Assembly: GCA_964568855.1 (NCBI GenBank)
Contig: CAZMSD010000017.1
Location: 9,795 to 73,794, forward strand
Reading direction: 5' to 3'
From: CAZMSD01 sp964568855
Lineage (GTDB): Bacteria > CAIWAD01
Length of the DNA stretch: 64,000 nucleotides
Shown here: positions 16,655 through 26,900 of the stretch, piece after piece
Position numbering within the stretch: position 1 is the stretch's first letter
Layout of the letters: every line of letters begins with the position of its first letter
Position numbers and translations under genes: made by a program
The notes under the pieces: generated by a model
Seen by the model: the letters and a program-made list of their open reading frames with translations, nothing else
What the model was told of the DNA's origin: nothing
Databases searched by the model: none

Positions 16655-17666
16655 TTCCATCCTTTTCTTCGTCGGGTGCCTCGTGCCTGCGGATCCAGGC
16701 ATCCAGCGATGAATCCGGAGAAGCGGGTGTTTGTTCCCCCAGCAGCTCGAGCAGAAGCTCGCAACAAAGGCGGTAGAGACGGGCTGCTCGCGGATCCTGC
16801 GCCTCCAGCCAGTCCAGGTGCCGGTGAACCGTGCCCGCATCTCCGCGGTGCAAAGGGCCGCTCAACGAGTCGCGGATGCCGCGTGAGGTCGCGTTCTCCA
16901 GTGTGCGCCGCATGATCGGCGCCAGCGCCTCTAGCATCGTGCCTTCGTCGGAGCCGGGCCAGAGCCCGGATGCGGCCTGAAGGAGCGCAGGCAGGAAATT
17001 GGAGGCCAGGACGCCGCAGACATGGTAGGGGAGCTGCTGGTCCTCTTCCAGCTCGATCCAGGAGAGACCCTTTCCGGACAGCAGGCGGGCAAGGTACTCG
17101 CGTGCCGCCGGCGTACCCGCGACGCCCCAGAAGGGCAGGTGAGCCTCCGCCTCGGAGACCTGATCGAGTCGCCCGGCCGCGCAAGGAAAACTCATCATCG
17201 GGTGCAGCAGCCCGGTCTCGAAGCCCAGTTCCTTCAAGGGATCCAGCGCGGCGACGGGGGTGGCCGCTCCCAGGTGCACCGCCACGGGCCGATTCGAAGC
17301 CCGCGCGCCGGCCGGGATCTCGGAATCCGGGAGCGCCGGGATTTCAGTGGTGGGCGCCGTGGCACAAAGCTCGCGAGCCGTCGCGGCGATCTTCTCGTCG
17401 GGGACCGCCAGCACCAGCAGATCGACGTCACTCAAGGCGCCGGCATCCCCGCGCAGGGTGAGACCCAGGAAGGACTGCCCGGCCAGGGCGGGATCCGCGA
17501 TCCAGGCCGCTTCGAGCCCGGATTTCGCCAGGAAAATACCCACCGCCCTGCCCGCGGCGCCCGCGCCCACGAGGGCGAAGCGGCCCTCCGCGGCCCGCTC
17601 CGGATCTCTGCGAGAACTCAGAGACCCTCCGCGACGATCGCCGCCGTGTAACCCACCACGTTCCAT
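16647..17666 (-). CDS. Rossmann-like and DUF2520 domain-containing protein
   Basis: 339-residue protein related to NADP-dependent ketopantoate/pyrroline-5-carboxylate reductase-like dehydrogenases. It has the dinucleotide loop ALVGAGAAGRAVG (about residue 30), VLAVPDEKI, and the DUF2520 portion starting near GLLHPMMSFP with later LPYHVCGVLASNFLPALL. The function is unknown; the gene is often beside pantothenate or tRNA-modification genes. ATG 17666 is the only standard start before the glycine loop, so the gene overlaps memo by 49 bases. That suggests translational coupling. Confidence 0.85.
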   Translation of the reverse strand: MERGGLHGGDRRGGSLSSRRDPERAAEGRFALVGAGAAGRAVGIFLAKSGLEAAWIADPALAGQSFLGLTLRGDAGALSDVDLLVLAVPDEKIAATARELCATAPTTEIPALPDSEIPAGARASNRPVAVHLGAATPVAALDPLKELGFETGLLHPMMSFPCAAGRLDQVSEAEAHLPFWGVAGTPAAREYLARLLSGKGLSWIELEEDQQLPYHVCGVLASNFLPALLQAASGLWPGSDEGTMLEALAPIMRRTLENATSRGIRDSLSGPLHRGDAGTVHRHLDWLEAQDPRAARLYRLCCELLLELLGEQTPASPDSSLDAWIRRHEAPDEEKDGNE

Positions 17667-18496
17667 GTGTCACCGGTCTTGTCCGCGCTGGTGCGGTAAT
17701 CCAGCACCCGGCAGCCGGGGTTGCGCATCACGGCTTTCGCCCAGCGCAGGATCACGGACGCCGGCCCTCCTCCGCAGGCCTCGCAGCTCCCTTCGCTCAG
17801 CGAGCGCTCCAGGCCCTCGTGATCCATGGCGCGCAGGTAGTCCAGGACCCGCGCGTCCAGCTTCTCGGCCTCCTTCAGCCGGTGGAAGTGCGAGAGATCG
17901 GTGGAAGCCACGAGCAAGGTAGGAACCTCGTCCCGCAGATCGCTGAGCGCCTGGCCCAGTTCGCCGATCAGCGTCGAATCCTGTGCGCCCATGGCCACGG
18001 GCACCAGCTCGAAATCCCCCAGCTGCCGCTGGAGGAAAGGAATCTGGAGTTCCAGGCTGTGCTCCTCCCGGTGGCCGTCCATTCCGCCGTTGATCGAGTC
18101 GGAAGCGTCGATCAGACGCCGACAGAATTCCGCGTCCACGGGAATCCCGCCCAGAGGTGTCTCCCAGCGGGGCTCTCCATTCCCGCCGTTGCCCGGATCC
18201 CAGACGCAGGCGGAATTGAAACACTCGTGGTGCGAGGGCGCCACGACGATCACCCGTCGCGGGCGCCAGTCGCCCAGCGAGGCGTAGGCCCGTGCGGCCA
18301 CCAGGCCCGAGTAGATGTAACCGGCGTGCGGCACCACCAGCGCCGCGGCTTCCGTTCTCCGGGTCACCAGGCTTTCGGCGGATGGAAGCTTCACGCGCGC
18401 CCTTTCCAGCATCCCGTCCACGTCCCGGCGCAGGTCTTCGCCGCCGGCGGGATACCAGCTTCCCGCCATGCGGGCGCTGCGAGTTCTACCGGCCAT
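17618..18496 (-). CDS. MEMO1 family protein (AmmeMemoRadiSam system protein B)
   Basis: 292-residue dioxygenase-fold protein. The family markers are MAGSWYPAG near the start, VVPHAGYIYSGLVAARAYA, APSHHE, HREEHSLELQIPFLQ, VASTDLSHF and CGGGPASV, including the histidines and cysteine that line the vestigial metal site. In bacteria it belongs to the AmmeMemoRadiSam trio with an AMMECR1 protein and a radical SAM enzyme; that radical SAM gene is at 54466-55521 in this window, while AMMECR1 is not seen. ATG 18496 has GGAGG 8 bases upstream. It overlaps the end of purA by 11 bases. Confidence 0.92.
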   Translation of the reverse strand: MAGRTRSARMAGSWYPAGGEDLRRDVDGMLERARVKLPSAESLVTRRTEAAALVVPHAGYIYSGLVAARAYASLGDWRPRRVIVVAPSHHECFNSACVWDPGNGGNGEPRWETPLGGIPVDAEFCRRLIDASDSINGGMDGHREEHSLELQIPFLQRQLGDFELVPVAMGAQDSTLIGELGQALSDLRDEVPTLLVASTDLSHFHRLKEAEKLDARVLDYLRAMDHEGLERSLSEGSCEACGGGPASVILRWAKAVMRNPGCRVLDYRTSADKTGDTWNVVGYTAAIVAEGL

Positions 18497-19781
18497 TTGA
18501 CAAACCTCCCCCAAGACGCAGCAGCTGTTCCCGCTCGGGACCGAGGGAGATCCAGGCCACGCGAACGCCGATGGATTCCTCGAGGAAATTGACGTAGCGC
18601 TGCGCTTCAACAGGCAGCTCGAGCCATTTCCTGCAGTTTACGGTGTCCGCCTCCCAGCCGGGAAGATCCTCGTAGACGGGCTCGACGGCGCCTTCCAGCA
18701 ACTGCAGGTCCTCGGGCATCCGCTCCACTTCGCGTCCGTCGATGCGATAGGCGCAGCAGATCTGGATCCGCTCGAGCCCGTCAAGCACGTCCAGCTTCGT
18801 CAAGGCCGCTTCCGTGAAACCGTTGACCCGGCAGGCGTAGCGCGCGGCCACCAGGTCGAACCAACCGCAGCGCCGCGGCCGTCCGGTGGTGGCGCCGAAT
18901 TCTCCGGCCTTCCTGCGGAAGCGGTTCGCGAATTCCTCGTCCTGGAACTCGGTGGGGAAGGGCCCCAGGCCGACTCTTGTGTTATAGGCCTTGAAAACGC
19001 CGATCACCTGGTCCACCGCGGTCACCGGAACTCCCCCGCCCGTACAGGCACCGCCGGCCACCGGGCTGCTGGAAGTGACATAGGGATAGGTTCCCCAGTC
19101 CAGGTCCAGCAGCGTCCCCTGGGCGCCTTCCATCAATACGCGCTCCTCGCACTCGACGAAGCGCGCGATCAAGGGCTGGACGTCCTGCACGTGGGGACGC
19201 AATTCCTCCGCGATGCGGTCACGATCGCGAAGCGCCTGTTCGGCCTCAACCGGCTCGACACCGAGCGCCTTCAATCGCGCGTTCGCGCTCGGCAGTGCGG
19301 TTTCCAGGTAGGACCGGAACCTGTCCCGATCCATTGCGGCGCCCAGGCGCAGCCCCAGCCGCGCCGCCTTATCCGAGGCGCAGGGCCCGATCCCCCGCAG
19401 GGTGGTGCCGATGGCCCGCCGGTTCAGCTCTTCCTCGGCCTCATCGATCCGCCGGTGCCAGGGCATGATCACGTGGCAGGCGGGCGAGACGGCCAGCCGA
19501 GTGACGTCGCATCCCATTCCGCGCAGCCCATCCAGCTCCTCCGCCAACCTCCAGGGATCGAGAAGCACGCCGGGAGCGATGATGCACTGGATTCCGGCGT
19601 GCAGGATTCCCGCGGGCACCTGGTGCAGGATCAGCCGGCGTCCCTCGTGAATCACCGTGTGCCCGGCGTTCGGGCCGCCTTGGAAACGCACCACGGCGCG
19701 CAGATCGGGCGCCAGGGCGTCGACGAGTTTTCCCTTGCCCTCGTCGCCCCACTGGGCACCCACAAGAATTGAAACGGGCAT
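18486..19781 (-). CDS. purA: Adenylosuccinate synthase
   Basis: 431-residue GTP-dependent enzyme that joins IMP and aspartate in AMP synthesis. It starts MPVSILVGAQWGDEGKGKLV with the GDEGKGK loop, followed by RFQGGPNAGHTV, the LRGIGPC segment and, further on, GATTGRPRRCGWFDLVAARY. Length and motif order are standard. ATG 19781 has GGGGAG just upstream; the 12 upstream in-frame codons are not needed. The gene lies between secF (151-base gap) and memo, which overlaps it. Confidence 0.97.
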   Translation of the reverse strand: MPVSILVGAQWGDEGKGKLVDALAPDLRAVVRFQGGPNAGHTVIHEGRRLILHQVPAGILHAGIQCIIAPGVLLDPWRLAEELDGLRGMGCDVTRLAVSPACHVIMPWHRRIDEAEEELNRRAIGTTLRGIGPCASDKAARLGLRLGAAMDRDRFRSYLETALPSANARLKALGVEPVEAEQALRDRDRIAEELRPHVQDVQPLIARFVECEERVLMEGAQGTLLDLDWGTYPYVTSSSPVAGGACTGGGVPVTAVDQVIGVFKAYNTRVGLGPFPTEFQDEEFANRFRRKAGEFGATTGRPRRCGWFDLVAARYACRVNGFTEAALTKLDVLDGLERIQICCAYRIDGREVERMPEDLQLLEGAVEPVYEDLPGWEADTVNCRKWLELPVEAQRYVNFLEESIGVRVAWISLGPEREQLLRLGGGLSNGR

Positions 19782-19932
19782 GTGTCTCCCCGAATGGAAA
19801 GTCCGGTGCCGGATCACGTCGATCCGTGGTGCACCGCTTCAGGAATTCTTGGCCTGGGCCTTAGCGGTCCGCGCCGCCGCGGCTGTGGCGCGGCGATCCA
19901 GGTAGGGGCTCCCTTGGAGTCCGCGTCCCGGG

Positions 19933-20835
19933 TTACTTCCCGGCCTTGGCGACCTGCCTCTCGTGCCAGGCGATGAGCACCGGCGAGGCCACGAAAACCG
20001 AGGAATAGGTTCCGATCAACACGCCCAGCATCAACGCGAAGACCATGTTGTGCAGCGTGTCTCCGCCGAAGACGAAGAGCACCATCACCACCACGAGGGT
20101 GGTCATCGAGGTCAGCAGGGTCCTGCTCAAGGTCTGATTGATGCTGCTGTTGATGATGTCGATGAAGCCATGGCCGCTCAGTTTCTTCACGTTCTCGCGG
20201 ATCCGGTCGTAGACCACGATCGTATCGTTGAGCGAATAGCCAACGATGGTCAGCAGCGCCGCGATGATCGGCAGGCTGATCTCGATCTGGAACAGCGAGA
20301 AGATGCCCAAGGTGATCAGCACGTCGTGCACCAGCGCCAGCAGTGCCCCGATTGCGTACATGAACTCGAAGCGGATGGTGATGTAGACCACGATGAAGAA
20401 CATGGCCCAGAGGATGGACCAGGTGGCGTCCCACTTCAGCTCTTCGCCCACGCGCGGGCCGATCTTGTGCATCATCCTCGGTTCGGCGGGGTTGTCCGGA
20501 AACTGCTGAGCGAATACGGCCGAGACCACTTCGTTCTCGCTCTCGCCGCCGGTCTCCTGAAGCTTGATCATCCACTCGGGATGCTCGCCGTCGCCGCTGA
20601 GGGTGGTCACCTCAGCGCTGAGGCCGGCGCCGGCCAAAGCATCCCGCAGCTCGCCTTCGGTGACCGGCTGCTGGAAGCGGTACTGCAGCTCGGTGCCGCC
20701 CGTGAAGTCGATGCTGGTGGCGAATCCCGCGAAGAAGAACGAGGCGATGCCGATGACCAGCACCAGCCCGGAAACCGCGAGCGCGATGAACCGCTTGCCC
20801 GCGAAGTCGATATTGGTATCACGAATGATGCGCAT
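19933..20835 (-). CDS. secF: Protein translocase subunit SecF
   Basis: 300-residue inner-membrane protein of the Sec accessory complex. There are six membrane segments, a periplasmic domain after the first (SIDFTGGTELQYRFQ), and the RND-type core ALVHDVLITLGIF, TIVGYSLNDTIVVYDRIREN and NQTLSRTLLTSMTTL. With SecD it uses the proton gradient to help proteins out of SecYEG. The gene starts 15 bases after secD. T9SS cargo first crosses the inner membrane through Sec, so SecDF works upstream of the SprA channel. Confidence 0.95.
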   Translation of the reverse strand: MRIIRDTNIDFAGKRFIALAVSGLVLVIGIASFFFAGFATSIDFTGGTELQYRFQQPVTEGELRDALAGAGLSAEVTTLSGDGEHPEWMIKLQETGGESENEVVSAVFAQQFPDNPAEPRMMHKIGPRVGEELKWDATWSILWAMFFIVVYITIRFEFMYAIGALLALVHDVLITLGIFSLFQIEISLPIIAALLTIVGYSLNDTIVVYDRIRENVKKLSGHGFIDIINSSINQTLSRTLLTSMTTLVVVMVLFVFGGDTLHNMVFALMLGVLIGTYSSVFVASPVLIAWHERQVAKAGK

Positions 20836-20849
20836 GTGTTACACCTGCT

Positions 20850-22811
20850 TCAGATGCTCAGCTTGGTGGCCTTATCGTAATCGGTGAACGAGTCGTAGAA
20901 CAGCCGGGTTACGACGATCGCGGTATACATGCTGGCGGCGATGCCGATCATCAGGGTCAGGGCGAAGCCGCGGATGGGGCCCGAACCGAACTGGTACAGC
21001 ACGACGCCGGCGATCAGCGTAGTCACGTTGGCGTCCACGATCGTCCGGAAGGCCCTGCTGTAGCCGGAATCCACCGCCGCGCGCACAGACTTGCCGACGC
21101 GCAGCTCCTCGCGGATGCGTTCGAAGATCAGCACGTTCGCGTCCACGGCCATACCGATGGTCAGCACGATCCCGGCGATGCCCGGCAGGGTGAGGGTGGC
21201 GCTGAACCCGGCCAGCACAGCCAGAATGATCAGCATGTTTAGCAGCAGTGCCACGATCGAAAAGAGGCCGGATCTCTTGTAGTACACCAGCATGAAGAGA
21301 ATCACCAGGCTGAATCCCAGCGTGGCCGAGAAGGCCCCCTTGTTGACGCTCTCACGCCCCAGGCTCGGACCGACCGTGCGCTCTTCCACGGGCTTCACCG
21401 TCGAGGGCAGCGCGCCGTGCTTGAGCAGGTTGGCCAGTTCCTTGGCTTCCTCGATGCTGTCCAGACCCTCGATGATCGCCCGGCCGTTGGGGATCTTGCT
21501 GCGGATGTTGGGCGCCATGTAGACCTTGTCGTCGAGCACGATGGCCAGGCGGCGGTCCACGTTGTCCCCGGTGATTCGGGCGAATTTCCGGGCGCCCTCG
21601 CGGTTCATGGTGAGCTCGACGATGGAGGCGCCTGCGCGTCCAGACGTGTAGCCCTGGTCGATGTTGACGCCCGCGTTCTGCAGGACCTTGCCCGTCAGCT
21701 CGGCGTCCTTGCGCACCATGAAGAACTCGGAGAAGGACTGGTCGCCGTATTCCTCCAGGCGGCCCAGCAGGAATTCCGAGCCGGGAGGCACCAGTTCCCG
21801 CACCTCGTCGCGGGCGAGAATCTCCCGCAGTTCGGCCCGATTCTCCACGCTAACCAGGAGACTGCTGCGCCCTTGCTGGATCGTCAGCAGCGAGTAAAGC
21901 GGGTTGCTTTCAAGGGCGTCATCGGTAATGCCCTCCTCGCCGCTCTCCGCCAGGGGGTCGAAATCGGCTTCCGCCAGGTCGGAAGTATCCGAATCAGCGG
22001 CGGCGCTCTCTTCTTCTCCAGCGCTGTCGCCCAAGTCATCCTCCGCAGTTGCATTCTCAGCGACCGCCTCGGCGGTTTCAGCGGCAGCATCCAGCTCGGG
22101 AGCCTCTCCGGCCTCCACGTCCCCGGCGAGGGTATCGGATTCCGCGAGGGTCTCGCCCTTGAGCAGGTTGTTGATGTCTTCGAGCACCGTGTTGGTCTTG
22201 GCGGCCTCTTCCACCAGCTTGAACTCAAGGAGGGCGGTCTTGCCGATCATCCTGCGGGCCGCCTCCGGGTCGTTCACTCCGGCCAGCTCGACCACGATTC
22301 TGCGTTGGCCCTGCTTGGTGATCGAAGGCTCCTGAAGTCCCGAACCGTCCACGCGGTTGCGCAGAATCACCAGGGAATTGTCGATAGCATCCAGGGATTG
22401 CTGCTTCAGGGTGGAGATGATCTGCTCGTTTCTCTGGCGCCGCTCGCCGTAGTATTCGCTGAGCAGAATGTCCTGGAACTCCTCCTGGAAAATGCTCCAG
22501 AAATCCGACAGCGCGGTCAGGCGGCTTTCCAGCTGGTCGATCCGCTCGTCGAAGCGGCTGTCCGGGTTGCGAGCCAGGTTTCTGACCAGTTCCACCAGGT
22601 CCACTTCGAGCACCATGTGCATGCCGCCCTGCAGGTCCAGTCCCTGCTTGATGGTCTTCTTGCGCAACTCGACCTGAGCGGTGGGATCCATTGTTTTGAG
22701 CTCGTCCTCGCCCATCGAAGCCATGCGAATGGTGGGGTAGACCTTCCAGACGGCTACGACGAACAGAGCGAGCAGAATGATCCAGCGCAGCTTATTGTTG
22801 TGTTGTTCCAT
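20850..22811 (-). CDS. secD: Protein translocase subunit SecD with an acidic insert
   Basis: 653-residue inner-membrane translocase subunit. It has a first membrane segment near residue 10, QGLDLQGGMHMVLEVD, the periplasmic P1 region with VVELAGVNDPEAARRMIG, and the C-terminal block GIAGIVLTIGMAVDANVLIFERIREE and RTIVDANVTTLIAGVVL. Between about residues 228 and 305 there is a long Ala/Glu/Asp-rich low-complexity stretch that standard SecD lacks. ATG 22811 is preceded by GAGGGAAG at about 10 bases; the 15 upstream in-frame codons are less likely. First gene of the operon running to tsaE. Confidence 0.95.
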   Translation of the reverse strand: MEQHNNKLRWIILLALFVVAVWKVYPTIRMASMGEDELKTMDPTAQVELRKKTIKQGLDLQGGMHMVLEVDLVELVRNLARNPDSRFDERIDQLESRLTALSDFWSIFQEEFQDILLSEYYGERRQRNEQIISTLKQQSLDAIDNSLVILRNRVDGSGLQEPSITKQGQRRIVVELAGVNDPEAARRMIGKTALLEFKLVEEAAKTNTVLEDINNLLKGETLAESDTLAGDVEAGEAPELDAAAETAEAVAENATAEDDLGDSAGEEESAAADSDTSDLAEADFDPLAESGEEGITDDALESNPLYSLLTIQQGRSSLLVSVENRAELREILARDEVRELVPPGSEFLLGRLEEYGDQSFSEFFMVRKDAELTGKVLQNAGVNIDQGYTSGRAGASIVELTMNREGARKFARITGDNVDRRLAIVLDDKVYMAPNIRSKIPNGRAIIEGLDSIEEAKELANLLKHGALPSTVKPVEERTVGPSLGRESVNKGAFSATLGFSLVILFMLVYYKRSGLFSIVALLLNMLIILAVLAGFSATLTLPGIAGIVLTIGMAVDANVLIFERIREELRVGKSVRAAVDSGYSRAFRTIVDANVTTLIAGVVLYQFGSGPIRGFALTLMIGIAASMYTAIVVTRLFYDSFTDYDKATKLSI

Positions 22812-22978
22812 CGAAAATGAACTTCCCTCGAGTTCGGTGAAGTCGATTTTTAGCAAACGCGCAATTTAGAATCACGGGCTTCAACATGCAACTAATGGAC
22901 GGATTCACATGCTTCGAGTTTGCGTTGGGCGAAACACATGGCAGCATGAAACCGGGTCGATCAGGGATGATCGGGCCC

Positions 22979-23006
22979 TTGCGCGGCCGTCCGGATTTGT
23001 TAATAT
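22979..23006 (+). promoter_or_regulatory. Possible sigma-70 promoter for the M23 peptidase gene
   Basis: TTGCGC (22979-22984), a 16-base spacer and TAATAT (23001-23006) lie in the AT-rich part of the secD/M23 divergent gap. Transcription would begin about 25 bases before the TTG start codon. Only moderate consensus match. Confidence 0.35.
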
Positions 23007-23037
23007 TCCGGATTATCGAGCGTAGAACGAGGTTGGA

Positions 23038-23943
23038 TTGACCGAACTGCAAAGCGATCTGTTCCAGCAGCCGGAGGCCGGAGCGCCCCGGCATGAACCT
23101 TCCGCCCCGACCGGCTGGAAGACCGCGCTGAAGACCCTCCTGGTCCTGTCCGCGCGCCTGCTGGGCATGCTGCTGTTGCTGGCGACGGCCTTCCGCTTCT
23201 ACACGGATATCCAGCGGGACCAGGTGCTCCACGAAAACCTGCAGCTGCAGCGACTACTGCAAACAGCCGAAGCGAGAATGAACCTGCTGGCCCTGAAGGT
23301 CGACAGCCTGCAGCAGAGCGATCGGGAGCTGCGCCAGCTGGCCAACATGGACCCCATTCCCGACGAAGTGCGGGAAATGGAGGTCGGCGGAACGCTCTTC
23401 GAACCCTGGCCGCTGCGCTACGAGGACCTGGATCTCGGCCTGATCGACAAACTGGAACGGGAAATCTCCTTCCTGGCTTCCTCGATGCAGGACGTGCGCG
23501 GCGAAATCGAACTGCGCATCGACGAGCTGTCTCACATCCCGACCATTCGTCCCGTTAACGAAGGTTTCATCAGCTCGGGCTACGGCAAGCGCGCCGATCC
23601 CTTCACCGGCAGGCGCCGGACGCACAAGGGCCTGGACTTCCAGGCCCCCAAGGGAACGGCCGTCTACGCCCCGGCGGACGGGCGCGTGACACAGACCGGC
23701 CGCGTCAGCGGTTTCGGCCGGGTGATCAAGCTGGATCACGGCAACGGTATCGTCACGCTCTACGGCCACCTTTCGACGATTCGGGTCCGACCCGGCCAGA
23801 ACGTCTCACGCGGACAGCGAATCGGCGACGTGGGCTCCACCGGCCGCTCGACCTCGTCCCACCTGCACTACGAGGTCCGCGTCAACGGGCGTCACACCGA
23901 TCCGCAGGATTTCATTCTCGACGAGCTGACCGAGATCGATTAG
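23038..23943 (+). CDS. M23 family peptidase, membrane anchored
   Basis: 301-residue cell-wall peptidase candidate. A single membrane segment (LLGMLLLLATAF, about residues 40-55) is followed by a coiled-coil-like region (about 65-160) and a LytM domain: SSGYGKRADPFTGRRRTHKG with HKGLDF, GRVIKLDHGNGIVTLYGHL and TSSHLHYEVRVNGRHTDP. The zinc ligands H and D of HKGLDF, and the HLH, are all present, so it should be an active endopeptidase unless it is an activator-type variant. It starts with TTG, with GAGG upstream. Divergent from secD across about 225 bases. Confidence 0.88.
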   Translation: MTELQSDLFQQPEAGAPRHEPSAPTGWKTALKTLLVLSARLLGMLLLLATAFRFYTDIQRDQVLHENLQLQRLLQTAEARMNLLALKVDSLQQSDRELRQLANMDPIPDEVREMEVGGTLFEPWPLRYEDLDLGLIDKLEREISFLASSMQDVRGEIELRIDELSHIPTIRPVNEGFISSGYGKRADPFTGRRRTHKGLDFQAPKGTAVYAPADGRVTQTGRVSGFGRVIKLDHGNGIVTLYGHLSTIRVRPGQNVSRGQRIGDVGSTGRSTSSHLHYEVRVNGRHTDPQDFILDELTEID

Positions 23944-23984
23944 GCCCTAACCGCCCGCCTGAAGCAGCCCATCTCTCCTTTTTC

Positions 23985-26900
23985 CTAGTGGAAAATCGCC
24001 CCGTCGGGACCCTCGAAGTCGACGACGACGGTCGCGCGGTAGAAGTAGCGCGCCACATCCTCCGGAATCCAATGGTCGATCCATTGCAGCGGCCAGGACC
24101 CGTCCCAGGGGACTTCGTCGACCGCTTCGAATTCTCCGTAGGGTTCCGCACTGCGGTAGATCACGGCGGCCGTGCAGGGCGGATGCGGTTCGAAGGTCAG
24201 CATGGGATCGCCGTTCTGCAGGCTGATCGAGATCTGCGGGGGCAACAGCCCCGGGTTCGCCAGGTGACCGACCTGGCCGGAATTGCCCGGACCCATTTCG
24301 CTGGACCAGACCGGCCAGTTGGTGGACTCAGTATTGTAGAAGACCAGTTCTCCGTTTTCCAGCAGGCCCAGGTGCAGTTCGCCGGAAATCATCAGCGGCA
24401 GCGGCCAGTCCGTAGCCGCACTGTTATGGACCAGATAGCCGTCCGACCAGGGGCCGAATGAGGGATCGGTTCCCCGCAGGAATTCCACGCCCCTCCCCCT
24501 GGCCAGCGGCAGGATGTCCTGCAGGCCGTCGTCGTCCAGGTCGCCCGTCAACAGGTGACGCCGCTGCATGCCGCCAGGGATGTCTATCTGCAGCGTATTC
24601 TCCGCCCAGTTCACGTTCGACAGCTCAAGAATGAAGACATGGGAGGAATCGTCTTCCGCCTGAGAATCCAGGCTCCAGACGTTGAAGGCCAGGCGGACGG
24701 GCTCCCAAGGCGAATCGGGAAACAGGGGAGCCATGGCTTCCGGACCTGTGCCGATCATCGCCGCCGGGCCGATTTCGACCCAGGAATGGCCCCAGGCCTG
24801 GCCCGTAGCCGACCAGGTGCCCACCATCAGCCATTGCTCGTCCGGTTCTCCAAGAGCGACCGGTTCCACGTTGGCAATCATCACCAGGTCGTAGAATCCA
24901 TTGTGCAGGAAATCCCCCGTCAGCAGCTGCGCCATGTCGATCATGCGGCCCTCGAACTCGGCGTCGTCGATCTGCAGCAGGGTCGCTCCAGTGGCGTCAA
25001 ACAGTGATAGCGTCTGCTCGTTCGTCGAGCCTCCGGTCACCGCGAAGCGCGGGCCGAGTTCGTCTCCTCCCGCGTAGGCCAGCAGGTCGACGGGAACGGA
25101 GGCGGAGGGAATGGGCAGGCTCATGCGCTCTTCGACGAACGTGCCGTCGCCGCGGCGCAGAACCAGGGACTCGCCGTCCACGTAGCAGATGATGCCGTGC
25201 TCGCTGATTCCGGAATCCTGGAACACCATGCAGGGCCCCAGCGCCGATCCATTGGCAGGCCAACCCGGCAGCAGCGCCGGATCCTGGTGCTGGCTAAGGC
25301 TGAAGACCAGCACCCGCGTGTCCGTCAGGACCACCAGCTCGGGCTCCGAGGCGTCGTTGCCCGCCACGTTGGCGATCAGCAGCTGTCTCACGGATCCCCC
25401 GGCGCTCAGGGTCCACTGTAAGGTCAGGTCGTCGCTGAACACGCGGATCTCCGAGTCCCGGGCCACGGCCAGGTAGCCCGCATCCGAGGCCGAGGGATCC
25501 CCGGGCAGGACATCGGGAACCGTGACACCGAAGGGCCGCATGCCGATGATCGGATCGTTGGTGGGTATCACGAACGCGGGGGCCGCCGGATCCAGCGCTT
25601 CGAACTCGACGTCCAGCTCCCACACGAGACCCAGGGCGTCCTGGTGCGCCGGCAGCTGCAGCGATCCTGGCGGTATGGAGACGTCGATGCTCTCGTTCTG
25701 CCCGTACTCTCCTTCAAGTGAGATGCTGAAATCCTGGTCGATCCAGCCCCGGTCGTCCTCGCTGCGCACTTCCGCGGCGTAAATCGGCAGTCCCAGGTTG
25801 TACAAGGGGGTGGGCAGGGACGACGCGAAACCCAGGGGAACTTCGCGCTGCCAGATCCCGTCCTGGGCGATCACTTCCACGGCGACGGCCGGCGCATGAT
25901 CCCAGTGCAACAGCGTGCTCTGGGTCTGCGGTTCCACGCTGAAACCGGCCGTCCAGCCGAAGGGAACCTGCGCGGCCGGTGAAGCCCACTCGCTGAAATC
26001 GAGCTCGGAGTTGCCCGGACTGGGAAACGGAGCGTAATCCTCGTTCCAGGGCCAGCCCCCCTGGCCCTGAGACACGTACTCGGAGCGGATGATCTCGGGC
26101 ACGTATTCCAGTCCCGACCACCACGAGCGATAGGCGCCGTGGCTGTGGAAGACCAGGCCGGTTCCCCCGACTTCAAGACTGGGCTCGTGGTGCTGCATCG
26201 GCGCGTCCGGCGTCCCGTCCCAGGAATGGAACGCCAGAAATTCGTCGTAGTCGCCCGGATTCCTCGTGTAATACACCTTCCCGCCGTCCAGGAGGTAGTC
26301 TCCCGGCACGCTCAAATCGACGGCCTGCTGCGCCCAGTCCAGGCGCAGGCGGTCGGCGCCGCCGATCAGGGCCGGCCAGTGGATCTCCTGCTGCGCGAGC
26401 GGCGGGTCGCCGTGGTTGGCGTAGCCCCGGTAGCCCATGCCCATCAGGTCCCAGCAGTAGGAGCCTTCCGAATAGCCCAGCTGGATGAAGGTCTGGCGCA
26501 GCTGGGCCGTGATCTGCAGCAGCAGGTGCTGCAGGTAGCCGACACCCACCTGGTCCAGCGCGTCGCCTACCGGAAAACCGTCGTCCGAGGCCCAGACGTT
26601 GGCGAAGGCCATGCCCGCGTGGGGCCAGGCCACGATCTCGGGCGTGAAGTGATTTCCGGAAAACAGAAAAATCACGGGATGGTGCGGGTCCCGGCCCTCC
26701 AGGTCGAGGCCCTGGGCTTCCAGGTCAAGCACAAGAGTCAGCATGTCCGAGACGTCGAAGATGTTCAGGTGCCAGGGCTGGCCATCCGGCCCCGCTGCCC
26801 AGCCCGGGTACTCGCCGTACCAGGAGCAGCGCGCCGTATCCGGCAGGCACTCGGAAACCGGCTCGTCCTGGTTCATGCCCCAGAGCTGCGGCAGCGAATA

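Noticed and set aside
19874..19896. G+C-rich hairpin between secF and purA
   Set aside because: Six-base stem in very G+C-rich sequence and no T-run; not convincing.
22979..23036. Imperfect CCGGA inverted repeat near the M23 promoter
   Set aside because: Only five matching bases; common by chance in this composition.
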